Assembly (NCBI GenBank): GCA_964556115.1
Contig: CAZKVC010000010.1
Coordinates: forward strand, 32,026 to 96,025
Length of the DNA stretch: 64,000 bases
Source of the DNA: Parvularcula sp964556115
GTDB taxonomy: Bacteria; Pseudomonadota; Alphaproteobacteria; Caulobacterales; Parvularculaceae
Reading direction: 5' to 3'
The notes beneath the pieces were generated by a model, which saw nothing but the letters and a program-made list of their open reading frames with translations, searched no databases and was not told the DNA's origin. Made by a program: the position numbers and the translations under genes. Within the stretch, counting starts at the first letter, position 1, and every line of letters starts with the position of its first letter. Positions 9,970 through 18,660 of this stretch are shown in pieces.

Positions 9970-11123
9970 CGCAAGACTATTACCAGCTTCTCGGCGTGGA
10001 GAAGAGCGCGGATCCGGCGGCGATCAAGTCGGCCTTCCGCAAGCTCGCCATGAAGTACCATCCCGACCGCAATCCGGGGGATGAGGAAGCCGAGAAGAAG
10101 TTCAAGGAGATCGGCGAGGCCTATGAGGTCCTTTCCGATGAGCAGAAGAAGGCGGCTTATGACCGCTTCGGCCATGCAGCCTTCCAGAACGGCGGCATGG
10201 GCGGTGCGGGAGGCGGCATGGGCGGCTTCCAGTCCGGCGCCTTCTCCGACATCTTCGAAGACATCTTCGGCGATTTCATGGGCGGCGGGGGCGCGGCGCG
10301 CGGCGCGCGAGGACGAAGCACGGCCCAGCGCGGCGCGGATCTCAAATACGACCTTTCGATCTCTCTTCGCGAATCCTTCGAGGGCGTGAAGAAGAGTGTC
10401 ACCATCCCCTCCTCCGAAGCCTGCGATGTCTGCGAAGGCTCCGGCGCGAAACCCGGGACCAGCCCCAAGACCTGCAACATGTGCCAGGGCGCGGGCCGGG
10501 TGCGCGCGCAGCAGGGCTTCTTCACGGTCGAGCGGACCTGCCCGACCTGCCAGGGGCAGGGCGAGGTGATCGCCGATCCTTGCATGAACTGCGGCGGCCA
10601 GGGCCGGGTGCGCAAGAACCGCACGCTCGAGGTCGATGTTCCGGCGGGGGTCGAGGACGGCACCCGCATCCGCCTCACTGGCGAGGGCGAGGCCGGCCTG
10701 AGGGGCGGGCCCTTTGGCGACCTCTATCTCTTCATCGGTGTTGAGGATCACGAGCTTTTCGAACGGGACGGCCCTGACCTTTACTGCGACGCCCATGTCC
10801 CCATGGTGACAGCGGCGCTTGGCGGCGAAATCGACGTGCCGACGATCGAGGGCGGGCGGATCAAGATCAAGATCCCCGAAGGCAGCCAGAGCGGGACGAA
10901 GTTCCGGCTTCGCGGCTCGGGCATGTCCCAGCTTCGGCGCAAGACCCGCGGCGACATGTTCGTCGAACTGCGCGTCGAGGTACCGACCAATCTCAATGCG
11001 CGGCAGAAGGAACTCCTGCAGGAGTTCTGCGCCGAAGGGGGCGGCAATGACTGCCCGAAATCGAATGATTTCGTCGGCAGGGCGAAAGGCTTCTGGGAGC
11101 GCCTCAACGGAGCGGCATCGTGA
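9966..11123 (+). CDS. dnaJ: Chaperone DnaJ (Hsp40)
   Basis: Cochaperone that delivers substrates to DnaK and stimulates its ATPase. In 385 residues: J domain (1-70) with the essential HPD at 32-34; a Gly/Phe-rich linker (about 75-115); a zinc-finger domain with four CxxCxGxG repeats (CDVCEGSG, CNMCQGAG, CPTCQGQG, CMNCGGQG); and the C-terminal substrate-binding barrels. This is a full class A DnaJ. The start at 9966 overlaps the stop of the upstream small gene (ATGA), and the stop overlaps the GTG of dapB (GTGA), so it sits in the middle of a coupled three-gene unit. Confidence 0.97.
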   Translation: MTQDYYQLLGVEKSADPAAIKSAFRKLAMKYHPDRNPGDEEAEKKFKEIGEAYEVLSDEQKKAAYDRFGHAAFQNGGMGGAGGGMGGFQSGAFSDIFEDIFGDFMGGGGAARGARGRSTAQRGADLKYDLSISLRESFEGVKKSVTIPSSEACDVCEGSGAKPGTSPKTCNMCQGAGRVRAQQGFFTVERTCPTCQGQGEVIADPCMNCGGQGRVRKNRTLEVDVPAGVEDGTRIRLTGEGEAGLRGGPFGDLYLFIGVEDHELFERDGPDLYCDAHVPMVTAALGGEIDVPTIEGGRIKIKIPEGSQSGTKFRLRGSGMSQLRRKTRGDMFVELRVEVPTNLNARQKELLQEFCAEGGGNDCPKSNDFVGRAKGFWERLNGAAS

Positions 11124-11821
11124 AGATCGCGGTCAACGGCATCGAAGGCAGGATGGGCCAGGCGCTTGCCGGACTCGCTGACGTCCAGCGTTTCGAGCCC
11201 GCTTCCGCCGAGAAGCCTGACGTGGTGATCGACTTCAGCAGCCCCGAGGGCACGCGCAACGCGGCCGCCTGGTGCGCGAAAAACAACGTTCCTCTTGTCA
11301 CCGGCACCACGGGGCTCGACGAGGAGGACTACCGCGCCATCGACGAAGCGGCGACATCCGCGCCCGTCGTCCAGTCGGGCAACATGTCGCTCGGCATCAC
11401 CCTCCTGCAGGGTTTGGTGGCGGAAGCCGCGCAGAAGCTTGAGGGTTTCGACATCGAAATCCTCGAGACCCATCACCGGCACAAGAAAGACAGCCCCTCC
11501 GGTACGGCGCTTCTCCTCGGTGAGGCTGCGGCGCGCGCCCGGGGCAGCGCTCTATCGGAAGCAGCACGTTTCGGGCGCCATGGACGCGACGATGCACGCA
11601 AGCCCGGCGAGATCGGCTTTGCGGTCCGGCGCGGCGGCGGCGTCTTCGGCGAGCATGAAGTCGCCTTCTATAGCGAGGGGGAGACTGTCAGCCTCGCCCA
11701 CACCGCGCTTCACCGGGAGGCTTTTGCCAAGGGCGCCCTGGTTGCAGCCCAATGGGTCACCGACCAGCCGCCCGGGCTTTATTCCATGGCCGATGTTTTA
11801 GGCCTGAAGCCGGGTCAGTGA
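11120..11821 (+). CDS. dapB: 4-hydroxy-tetrahydrodipicolinate reductase (DapB)
   Basis: Reduces hydroxytetrahydrodipicolinate with NAD(P)H in the diaminopimelate/lysine pathway. The N-terminal nucleotide motif appears as VNGIEGRMG (5-13); the VTGTTG loop (60-65) and the catalytic/substrate block ETHHRHKKDSPSGTA (116-130, His118-His119 and Lys123) are intact, as is the C-terminal TDQPPGLYSM motif. At 233 residues it is shorter than E. coli DapB (273); the missing part is mostly between the Rossmann motif and IDFS. The start is GTG overlapping the dnaJ stop (GTGA), so lysine/cell-wall precursor synthesis is tied to chaperone expression here. The 3' end overlaps the convergent DUF423 gene by 24 bp. 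Confidence 0.92.
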   Translation: MKIAVNGIEGRMGQALAGLADVQRFEPASAEKPDVVIDFSSPEGTRNAAAWCAKNNVPLVTGTTGLDEEDYRAIDEAATSAPVVQSGNMSLGITLLQGLVAEAAQKLEGFDIEILETHHRHKKDSPSGTALLLGEAAARARGSALSEAARFGRHGRDDARKPGEIGFAVRRGGGVFGEHEVAFYSEGETVSLAHTALHREAFAKGALVAAQWVTDQPPGLYSMADVLGLKPGQ

Positions 11822-12151
11822 AGCCCAGACGAGAAGTGCCCAGCCTGCCAGCATCAAGAGCCCGCCGATCGGCGTGACTGCGCCGAGGAACCTGGGCGCC
11901 CCGAGCGCCATCGCGTAAAGGGTTCCTGCGAAGATCCAGGCACCGGCAATCGCGAGCCATCCGGCCAGCATGCCGCCCCGGTAGAGGCCGAGAGCCGCTG
12001 CGAGAACGGCGTGGGTCAAAAGGTAGAAGGTCGCGGTCTGCCACCAGTTGGTGCCCTCTTCGGTCAGCCTCCCTTCGAGGCCGTGGGCGCCGAACGCACC
12101 GAAGGCGACCGCGAGAAAGCCGCTGATCGCAGCGATTGCCGTCAAGTTCAT
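11798..12151 (-). CDS. DUF423 family inner-membrane protein
   Basis: A 117-residue protein with four predicted membrane helices. The N-terminus (AAISGFLAVAFGAFGAHGLEGRLTEEG split over 7-33) and the following block with W-QTA-FYLL-HA are characteristic of DUF423 (YwdK/YgdD family), whose function is unknown. The start at 12151 follows a GGGAAG ribosome-binding site. It is divergent from the aspartyl protease gene with only 70 bp between starts, and its tail overlaps the dapB 3' end. Confidence 0.88.
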   Translation of the reverse strand: MNLTAIAAISGFLAVAFGAFGAHGLEGRLTEEGTNWWQTATFYLLTHAVLAAALGLYRGGMLAGWLAIAGAWIFAGTLYAMALGAPRFLGAVTPIGGLLMLAGWALLVWASLTRLQA

Positions 12152-12221
12152 GTTGAGCTTCCCTACAAAAACACGCTTTAGCCCCGTATCTGACGGGCAG
12201 GCACCAGACAGGACAGTGATT

Positions 12222-12737
12222 TTGGAGAATAGCGGCTTTCTGGCGATCGGCACCCTCGCTCTGGTGGTCCTGTTTCTCGGGCTGCGGAGCTTTGACGAGG
12301 ATGGCCGCTTCAACCCCCTGCGTGAGCCTGCGCCGACCAGCGTGCAGACCATCGAGGGCGGTCCCGATCAGATCATTGTCGAGGCTCGCCGGGACGGGCA
12401 CTTCCTGCTCGATGCGAGGATCGAAGGCCGCGCCACGCCCATGCTCGTCGATACCGGTGCGAGCATTGTGACCTTGCGCGAAAGCGATGCCCGCAAGGCC
12501 GGTATCAAGGTCCGGCCGCGGGACTTCCGCATCCCCTTCTCCACCGCCAACGGGCAGATCTACGGCGCGCCCGCGCGCCTGCCGGAACTTGCCATCGGCA
12601 CTGTGGTGCTGCGCGATCTCGACGTGGTCATCCTGCCTGATGGCAAGCTCGAGATGAGCCTTTTCGGGGTCAACGGCCTCAACCGCTTCGCCAAGCGCGA
12701 GACCACGTCGGACCGTTTGATCCTCTACACCAGCTAG
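12222..12737 (+). CDS. Membrane-anchored retropepsin-like aspartic protease (TIGR02281-like)
   Basis: About 171 residues: one N-terminal membrane helix (about 4-21), a linker, and a retropepsin-like domain with the catalytic triplet in MLVDTGASIVTLRESDA. A single DTG means it would act as a homodimer, as known for this family. The substrate is unknown. I choose the TTG at 12222 because AGGA lies 8 nt upstream; a GTG 6 nt earlier (12216) is too close to that site. The stop codon TAG (12735-12737) belongs to the terminal inverted repeat of the 12734-12840 repeat element, so the C-terminus may have been set by that insertion. Confidence 0.8.
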   Translation: MENSGFLAIGTLALVVLFLGLRSFDEDGRFNPLREPAPTSVQTIEGGPDQIIVEARRDGHFLLDARIEGRATPMLVDTGASIVTLRESDARKAGIKVRPRDFRIPFSTANGQIYGAPARLPELAIGTVVLRDLDVVILPDGKLEMSLFGVNGLNRFAKRETTSDRLILYTS

Positions 12738-12840
12738 AGCAACGGACCGCGAAGCGGGAACCGGTTCGCGGTGAAAAGTTTCTCGAAAACAAAAAACCTC
12801 GAGCACCGAACTGATTCGATGAAGCAGTCCGGTGCTCTAG
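12734..12840. repeat. Two-hairpin intergenic palindromic repeat filling the gap between two convergent genes
   Basis: The element is bounded by the inverted pair CTAGAGC (12734-12740) / GCTCTAG (12834-12840). Inside are two hairpins: ACCGCGAA (12746-12753) / TTCGCGGT (12765-12772), a perfect 8-bp stem; and GAGCACCGAACTG (12801-12813) / CAGTCCGGTGCTC (12825-12837), 12 of 13 paired. An A-rich joint lies between them. The layout resembles palindromic intergenic repeats dispersed in many alphaproteobacterial genomes, from memory. It supplies the TAG stop of the protease (12735-12737) and of hrcA (12837-12839 on the minus strand). It may also act as a bidirectional terminator. Confidence 0.75.
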
Positions 12841-13907
12841 CGGACCATCCTCGAGACGAGCTCCGCCGTGTAATCGACCAGAGGGATCACCCGGCCGTAA
12901 TTGAGGCGGGTGGGTCCGACAACGCCGAGAACGCCGATGATATTGGAGTCCCGGTCCCGGTAGGGCGCTGCGACCACCGAACTGCCCGACAGGCTGAAAA
13001 GACGGTTCTCGGCACCGATGAAGATGCGCACGCCGTCGCCCTGCCGTGCGGCCTCGAGAAGATCGAGAAGCCCTTCCTTGCGTTCGAGCTCATCGAAAAG
13101 CTGCTGCACCCGCTCGAGATCGTCACTCGCCCCGGCGAGGAGATTGGCCTGCCCCTTGACGATCAGTTGCCGGCCGCCGCTCGCCGGCAGGTTCGCGAGC
13201 TCCGCCACGCCGCGGCGGGCGAGCTCTGCCGTCAGATCGTCGAGCTGGGTCTTCCGTGCGGCGATCTCTTCGAGAATGACGGCATGGGCGGATTTGAGGG
13301 TCCGGCCGGCAAGTTTTGCGTTGAGATAGTTGGCCGCTTCGATCAGCGAAGAGGCGGGTAGGCCCGGCGGGAGCGCGATAAGGCGATTCTCTACGTCTCC
13401 GGCCTCATCCACGAGAACGGCGAGGGCGCGTGCCTCGTCGAGGCGGACGAATTCGAGATGCTTGAGCGGGCGGTCCGCCTTCGACGCCATGACCAGGCTG
13501 GCCATGCTGGTAAGCCCTGAAAGCATGCCCGCGGCACCATCGAGCATCGCCTGGGCGTCGCCGCTTCCCGCCTGCTCTTCGAGGGCCTTGCGCTCGGTAG
13601 CGGTCGGCTCGCCCACTTCCAGCATGCCGTCCACGAAGAGGCGTAAGCCCCGCTCGGTCGGCAAGCGGCCTGCAGATGTGTGCGGCGCATCAAGAAGGCC
13701 AAGCTCGGCTAGGTCCGCCATCACGTTGCGGATCGTCGCGGGCGAGACGCCGACGCCGGCGCGGCGCGAAAGCGTACGGCTGCCCACCGGCTCCCCGGTT
13801 TCGAGATAGGTCTCGACCAGTTCCTTGAAGATGCTGCGCGAGCGCGCGTCGATGTCGGTCAGCTGGGTCACGGCGACCTGTCTAGCGGCTGCGCGACCGG
13901 CGGTCAT
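12837..13907 (-). CDS. hrcA: Heat-inducible transcription repressor HrcA
   Basis: Represses groESL and sometimes dnaK by binding CIRCE operators; GroEL keeps it active. The 356-residue protein has an N-terminal winged helix (about 15-85, with TGEPVGSRTLSRRAGVGVSPATIRN inside 36-62), a GAF-like dimerisation domain, and the C-terminal GVVGPTRLNYGRVIPLV signature. No CIRCE is visible in this window, so its targets (probably groESL) are elsewhere. It lies 17 nt downstream of a hybrid histidine kinase on the same strand, and its stop codon lies inside a repeat element. The N-terminus (MTAGRAAARQVAVTQLTDIDARSRS) is slightly longer than usual. Confidence 0.95.
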   Translation of the reverse strand: MTAGRAAARQVAVTQLTDIDARSRSIFKELVETYLETGEPVGSRTLSRRAGVGVSPATIRNVMADLAELGLLDAPHTSAGRLPTERGLRLFVDGMLEVGEPTATERKALEEQAGSGDAQAMLDGAAGMLSGLTSMASLVMASKADRPLKHLEFVRLDEARALAVLVDEAGDVENRLIALPPGLPASSLIEAANYLNAKLAGRTLKSAHAVILEEIAARKTQLDDLTAELARRGVAELANLPASGGRQLIVKGQANLLAGASDDLERVQQLFDELERKEGLLDLLEAARQGDGVRIFIGAENRLFSLSGSSVVAAPYRDRDSNIIGVLGVVGPTRLNYGRVIPLVDYTAELVSRMVR

Positions 13908-13924
13908 CCCTCAGAAAAGGATGG

Positions 13925-16051
13925 CTAGCTCGCCGCCCGGCTTCGGGTCTGCATCTGTCTCCACTGGGTCGGCCGATGGCGGATCAGCATGTCGGCGAAA
14001 TCGGCAAGGCGCAGGGGTTTGCTGAGGTAGTCGTCCATGCCTTCGGACAGGTAGTGTTCCCTGTCCCCGGGCATTGCATTGGCCGTCAGGGCGATGATCG
14101 GCACTCGGGAAGCGGGGGCGGGAAGCTCCCTGATCAGGCGCGTCGCCGCGACCCCGTCCATGCCCGGCATCTGGATGTCCATAAGGATGAGATCGAATGC
14201 GTAAGGATCGATCCGCATGTGGTCGATGGCCTGCTGACCGCTTTGCGCTTCGACCGCGTCATGGCCGAGCTTCTTGCAGAAGGCGCTGACGATCTGCCGG
14301 TTCACCTGATGATCGTCGACCACGAGAATGCGCATCGGCGCGGCATCCTGTTCTTCGGGGGCGTCCTTGGACGGATCATATGGAATGACGTCAGCTTCGG
14401 CGACCGGAAGTGTGATAGAAAACCAGAAGCGGGAGCCTTCGCCGACACGGCTGTCACAACCGATCTCGCCGCGCATGGCGGTGACGAGTTGCCGGCAGAT
14501 CGCAAGGCCGAGGCCTGCGCCGCCATGCTCCCGCGTGGTGCTCGAATCAAGCTGCGAGAAGCGCTTGAAAAGTCGCTTGTGCTCCGTCTGAGGAATACCC
14601 TGTCCACTGTCCTCGACAACGACTTTCAGCCGCTTTTCGGCCTCTCCGGCATCACTCACAATCATACGGATGGTGACATGCCCTTCGTTCGTGAACTTGA
14701 TTGCATTGGACACGAAGTTGAGAAGGACCTGACCAATGCGGTCCTTGTCGCCCACGAGGTTTGGCACGTTGTCGGGGACCTCGACTTTCAGGACCAGCCC
14801 TTTTTCATCCGCCTTCGGTGCAAAGAGATTTCTTGCTTTCTCTAGTGGAACGAGGGGGCAGAACGGCGCCTGCTTGATCTGGAGGCGCCCCGCCTCGCTG
14901 CGCGAATAGTCGAGAATGTCGGTCAAGAGGCCTGAAAGACCGATCGCGGAATTATGCGCGATGTCGAGACAGCGGCTATGCTCGTCCTGGACCCCTCCGG
15001 CGAGCATCAATTCCAGCATCCCGACGATTCCGTTCAAGGGCGTGCGGATCTCGTGGCTCATCGTCGCAAGAAACTCGGCCTTTGCCCGGTTGGCTGCTTC
15101 TGCCTTTTCTCGCTGCTGCTGCAGCTCGAGGCGGCGCGCATATTCTTTCGAGCAGTCCTGGAAAGCACCGATCACCCGGCGGACCTTACCGCCTTCGAAG
15201 AACGCGCAACCGATGGAACGGACCCAGATCTTTTCACCCGTTCGCGTGCAGAGCTCACCCTCCACATCGAACGGTTCACCTTCCCTGGCGCAGCGGCCGA
15301 AAGCCTCCTTGACGACGTCCTGACTTTCCGGCGCGTAGAACCCGATCGCCTCCTCGACGGTCGGCTGGTAGCCTGCGGGGACACCGTGGATGCGTCGGGT
15401 TTCGTCAGACCAACTTACGGTCCTCGTCACCAGGTCGAACTGCCAGGCACCGATCTGCGCCGCCTTGGCCATGGCCGAAAGGAGAAGGTCGTGCTCTTCG
15501 GCCTGATGGGCGCGGGCCTCGGCATCGGCGAGGGCCTGCTTCAGAAGGTCCTGGCCCTTGTGGTGGCGGAGCGCGTCCTCGACCAATCCCCCCAGATGGT
15601 CGAGATGGACGAGGTCTTTCTCGCTGATCGATCTGGGTTTCCGGTCGATGATGCAAAGCGTGCCGAGCCGCGCGCCGCTCGGCCCGGCGAGCGGCCTTCC
15701 TGCATAAAAGCGGATGTGCGGCGCGCCGGTGACGAGCGCGTTGTTTTCGAATCGGGGATCGCTGAGGGCATCCTCGACGACCATGATATTCTCGGTGCGG
15801 ATGGCGTGGTCGCAAAAGGCGACATCGCGCGGGGTCTCGCAGACATCGAGGCCGATCACCGATTTGAACCACTGCCGGTCACGATCGACCAGCGAGACCG
15901 CCACGATCGGCACGTCGAAAAGGTCTGCCGCCAGGCTGGTGATCCGGTCGAATTGCGGATCCGGTGCCGTGTCGAGGATCTGAAGCGCATGGAGCGCTGA
16001 GAGGCGGTGTTCTTCAGGCAAACCGGAACTTAAAGACACGGGCTCTTCCAC
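13925..16051 (-). CDS. Hybrid sensor histidine kinase (GAF-PAS-HisKA-HATPase-REC)
   Basis: A 708-residue cytosolic sensor without membrane helices. Domains in order: GAF (about 12-165), PAS (about 190-305), a short coiled coil, HisKA with H-box FLATMSHEIRTPLNG (phospho-acceptor H333), HATPase_c (N-box LNFVSNAIKFTNEG, G-boxes DSGQGIP and HGGAGLGLAI), and a C-terminal receiver (REC) with VVDDHQVNR and phospho-acceptor D625 in LILMDIQMPG. There is no Hpt domain, so a separate phosphotransferase or direct output would be needed. The ligand is unknown. No response regulator adjoins it; the next gene on its strand is hrcA, 17 nt away, so the two may be cotranscribed. A 196-bp gap separates it from the divergent rph. 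Confidence 0.92.
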   Translation of the reverse strand: MEEPVSLSSGLPEEHRLSALHALQILDTAPDPQFDRITSLAADLFDVPIVAVSLVDRDRQWFKSVIGLDVCETPRDVAFCDHAIRTENIMVVEDALSDPRFENNALVTGAPHIRFYAGRPLAGPSGARLGTLCIIDRKPRSISEKDLVHLDHLGGLVEDALRHHKGQDLLKQALADAEARAHQAEEHDLLLSAMAKAAQIGAWQFDLVTRTVSWSDETRRIHGVPAGYQPTVEEAIGFYAPESQDVVKEAFGRCAREGEPFDVEGELCTRTGEKIWVRSIGCAFFEGGKVRRVIGAFQDCSKEYARRLELQQQREKAEAANRAKAEFLATMSHEIRTPLNGIVGMLELMLAGGVQDEHSRCLDIAHNSAIGLSGLLTDILDYSRSEAGRLQIKQAPFCPLVPLEKARNLFAPKADEKGLVLKVEVPDNVPNLVGDKDRIGQVLLNFVSNAIKFTNEGHVTIRMIVSDAGEAEKRLKVVVEDSGQGIPQTEHKRLFKRFSQLDSSTTREHGGAGLGLAICRQLVTAMRGEIGCDSRVGEGSRFWFSITLPVAEADVIPYDPSKDAPEEQDAAPMRILVVDDHQVNRQIVSAFCKKLGHDAVEAQSGQQAIDHMRIDPYAFDLILMDIQMPGMDGVAATRLIRELPAPASRVPIIALTANAMPGDREHYLSEGMDDYLSKPLRLADFADMLIRHRPTQWRQMQTRSRAAS

Positions 16052-16247
16052 ACGCTAGGATTGCAATGAAGGTCCAGAGCAACAACTTTAACCGTTGGTC
16101 ATTGAAGCCGCGAAATATCACTGATCCATGAACAGTTTAGGAGCGACGTGTGACGGAGTTCGGTGACGCCGCGGTCGCATCATGTTGTGAACTCGACGCC
16201 AAGCCTGGCTACCGCTAGGGCGAGGGAACTGAACAAAGGAAGCCCCT

Positions 16248-16952
16248 ATGCGCCCGTCCGGAAGGACCTTCAACGAACTCCGCCCCGTCAGCATCGAAAC
16301 CGGTGTCAGCCGCCATGCCGAAGGCTCCTGCCTGATCCGCTGTGGGCATACCCATGTCTTGTGCACCGCGAGCTGGGAAGAGAATGTCCCGCCGTGGATG
16401 AAAGGCCAGGGCAAGGGTTGGGTCACGGCGGAATATTCGATGCTTCCCCGCGCGACCCACACCCGTGGCCGGCGCGAGACGAAGAACGGTCCTTCAGGGC
16501 GGACCCAGGAAATCCAGCGCCTGATTGGACGCTCCTTGCGGGCCGTGGTAGACTTCAAGACACTTGGCGAGCGCCAGATCATGATCGACTGCGACGTGCT
16601 GCAAGCCGACGGCGGTACACGCTGCGCCTCGATCACGGGCGGTTTTGTCGCCTTGCGCGAGGCAGTGCGCTGGGCCCTGAAGGACGGCGTGATCACGAAA
16701 GACCCCCTTACGGGCTCGGTCGCCGCCGTCTCCTGCGGGCTTTATGGCGGAGGCCCCGTTCTCGACCTCGACTATGACGAGGACTCCAACGCTCAGGCTG
16801 ATGCGAACTTCATCGTGACAGGCAGCGGGGGGCTTGTGGAGGTGCAGGCGACCGCAGAGGGTGAGCCGTTTTCGGACGATCAGTTCACCGCCATGTTCTC
16901 ACTGGCCAAGCAAGGCTGCGCCGAACTTACCGCGAAGCAAAACGAGGTCTGA
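16248..16952 (+). CDS. rph: Ribonuclease PH
   Basis: Phosphate-dependent 3'-5' exoribonuclease that trims tRNA 3' ends. The 234-residue protein begins MRPSGRTFNELRPVSIETG and has the conserved ASWEENVPPW, GWVTAEYSMLPRATH and RTQEIQRLIGRSLRAVVDF blocks and the phosphate-site region with QADGGTRCASITG. The length is normal (about 238). AAGGAAG precedes the ATG. The 16052-16247 gap upstream contains no gene. In many alphaproteobacteria rph is directly divergent from hrcA; here the hybrid kinase gene lies between them. Confidence 0.96.
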   Translation: MRPSGRTFNELRPVSIETGVSRHAEGSCLIRCGHTHVLCTASWEENVPPWMKGQGKGWVTAEYSMLPRATHTRGRRETKNGPSGRTQEIQRLIGRSLRAVVDFKTLGERQIMIDCDVLQADGGTRCASITGGFVALREAVRWALKDGVITKDPLTGSVAAVSCGLYGGGPVLDLDYDEDSNAQADANFIVTGSGGLVEVQATAEGEPFSDDQFTAMFSLAKQGCAELTAKQNEV

Positions 16953-16957
16953 AGCTC

Positions 16958-17974
16958 TTGAGCGAAGCCACGGAAAAAGAAGCCGACGTTCCCCCGGCCA
17001 TGCTGGGCAGCGATGCCAAGCCCCTCCACCCGGAGAGGAGCGAGGCCGATCGCGAGATCTATGAATGGCAGAGTTCGTCGGCCTATTACGTTCCGCCTGC
17101 AACCGATACCGGCCATAACACCCGGCATCAGCACGTCGTCGACATCCTGATCCGCGAACGTGCGCAGAAGCTTTCGCGCAGCACCTTCTGGCCGCTTTAC
17201 CGGCTGACCCTCAACGGCCTTCTGGACTACCGCAAGGCTGTCAGGATGGTCGACGAGGCGGGGCGCATGGATGCGACCGAGGCCTTCGGTTATGCGTCGA
17301 ACATGCTGGACATGAAGCTCGAGGTCGATGGGATCGAGCACATTCCCGCCGACGGCCCCTGCATCATCGCCTGCAACCACCCCACGGGCATCGCCGATGG
17401 CCTGGCGCTCCACGACCTCGTCTCGAAGGTCCGTCCCGACCCGATTGTGTTCGTCAACGCCGATGCGATCAGGCTCAACCCTCGGCTTACGGATAAACTG
17501 ATCCCCGTCGAATGGCGCGAGACCATGAAGTCCCGGGCGAAGAGCCGCGAGACCCTGAAGGCGACGAAAAAGGCGTTCGACGACGGACGGTCGATCATTC
17601 TCTTCCCGTCCGGACGCCTCGCCTATATGGACGACAGCAAGACCCTTCAGGAGCGCCCATGGATGACCACCGTGGCCGCGCTACCGAAGCGCTACAAGTG
17701 CCCCATCATTCCCGCGCACCTCGTCAGCCGTAATTCCTGGCTCTATTACTGGTTCAACAATATCGACGAGGAGCTTCGCAACATGACGCTCTTCCACGAG
17801 CTGATGAACAAGAAGGGGCAGACCTTCGACTTCAAGATCGGCCCACCGATCGCGCATACGGATCTTCTGCCCAATGACCAGGAAGCAGCCGACGAGCTCA
17901 AGCGCTATGTCTGCAGCGGGGTCCGGGACGGGCTGAGCCTCGCTGAATGGCGCGAGCGGCAGAAAGCCGGCTAG
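16958..17974 (+). CDS. Lysophospholipid-type acyltransferase (PlsC-like superfamily)
   Basis: A 338-residue protein of the glycerolipid acyltransferase superfamily. The acyl-transfer block is NHPTGIADG (about residue 146), with the His and Asp one residue further apart than the usual HX4D; a later FPSGRLAYM block matches the acyl-acceptor motif (FPEG in PlsC). The acceptor lipid is not known; lysophosphatidate or an ornithine-type lipid are possible. The start is TTG at 16958, 5 nt after the rph stop, with GAGG inside the end of rph, so coupling to rph is likely. The N-terminal 60 residues are hydrophilic and unmatched to the core family. Its stop overlaps the convergent pyrF end by 4 nt. Confidence 0.78.
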   Translation: MSEATEKEADVPPAMLGSDAKPLHPERSEADREIYEWQSSSAYYVPPATDTGHNTRHQHVVDILIRERAQKLSRSTFWPLYRLTLNGLLDYRKAVRMVDEAGRMDATEAFGYASNMLDMKLEVDGIEHIPADGPCIIACNHPTGIADGLALHDLVSKVRPDPIVFVNADAIRLNPRLTDKLIPVEWRETMKSRAKSRETLKATKKAFDDGRSIILFPSGRLAYMDDSKTLQERPWMTTVAALPKRYKCPIIPAHLVSRNSWLYYWFNNIDEELRNMTLFHELMNKKGQTFDFKIGPPIAHTDLLPNDQEAADELKRYVCSGVRDGLSLAEWRERQKAG

Positions 17975-18660
17975 AAGAGGCCTTCGAGGTCCTGAACGAT
18001 CTGCCGCAGTGCCGCTTTGGGCTCGGGCGCCTGGGTGACGGGGCGGCCGACGACCAGGTGGCTCGCGCCGTTCCTGATCGCATCGGCAGGGGTGACGACC
18101 CGCTTCTGATCCCCAAGGGCGGCGCCGCTCGGCCTGATCCCCGGGGTGACGATCAGGGGTTCGTCGCCGAAACGTTCACGCAGCATGGCAGCCTCACGGG
18201 CCGACGCGATCAGACCGTCCGCACCCGCCTCAAGAGCCATTTCCGCGCGGCGCATCACGAGAGCTTCGATGCTTTCGCTGATGCCGTGGCGCGCGACCAT
18301 GTCCTGATCCCAACTGGTCAGCACCGTGACGGCAAGGATCTTCAGATCGCTGTCGCCCCGCCCCTGCACCGCGCCTGCGATCGAATCGGGATCGGCATGA
18401 ACCGTCAGGTACTGCGCGCCCAAAAGGGCGATGCTCCTGACGCCCTTCTCCACGGTCGAGCCGATATCGAAGAGCTTGGCATCGATGAAGACGTCCTTGC
18501 CCCTCTCCACCAGACGCCTGGCCATGCTGTAACCGGAAAGGGGGAAAAGCTGATAGCCGATCTTGTAGGCTGCGCCCTCGTCACCGAGAAACGCGACCAG
18601 GGTCTCCGCTTCCTCAGTGGTCGGCATATCGAGGGCAATGAAAATGCGCTTGCTGGACAT
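17971..18660 (-). CDS. pyrF: Orotidine 5'-phosphate decarboxylase
   Basis: Catalyses the last step of UMP synthesis. The 229-residue TIM barrel shows the catalytic tetrad block FIDAKLFDIGSTV (Asp60, Lys62, Asp65), the phosphate-binding IVTPGIRPSG loop and the C-terminal GRPVTQAPEPKAAL motif, typical of group I PyrF. The ATG at 18660 overlaps the nth stop as TAATG, which fixes the start and implies coupling. Other pyr genes are not nearby. Confidence 0.96.
   Translation of the reverse strand: MSSKRIFIALDMPTTEEAETLVAFLGDEGAAYKIGYQLFPLSGYSMARRLVERGKDVFIDAKLFDIGSTVEKGVRSIALLGAQYLTVHADPDSIAGAVQGRGDSDLKILAVTVLTSWDQDMVARHGISESIEALVMRRAEMALEAGADGLIASAREAAMLRERFGDEPLIVTPGIRPSGAALGDQKRVVTPADAIRNGASHLVVGRPVTQAPEPKAALRQIVQDLEGLF

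Noticed and set aside
12735..13907. CIRCE operator near hrcA or grpE
   Set aside because: No TTAGCACTC-N9-GAGTGCTAA sequence was found; HrcA targets are likely elsewhere.
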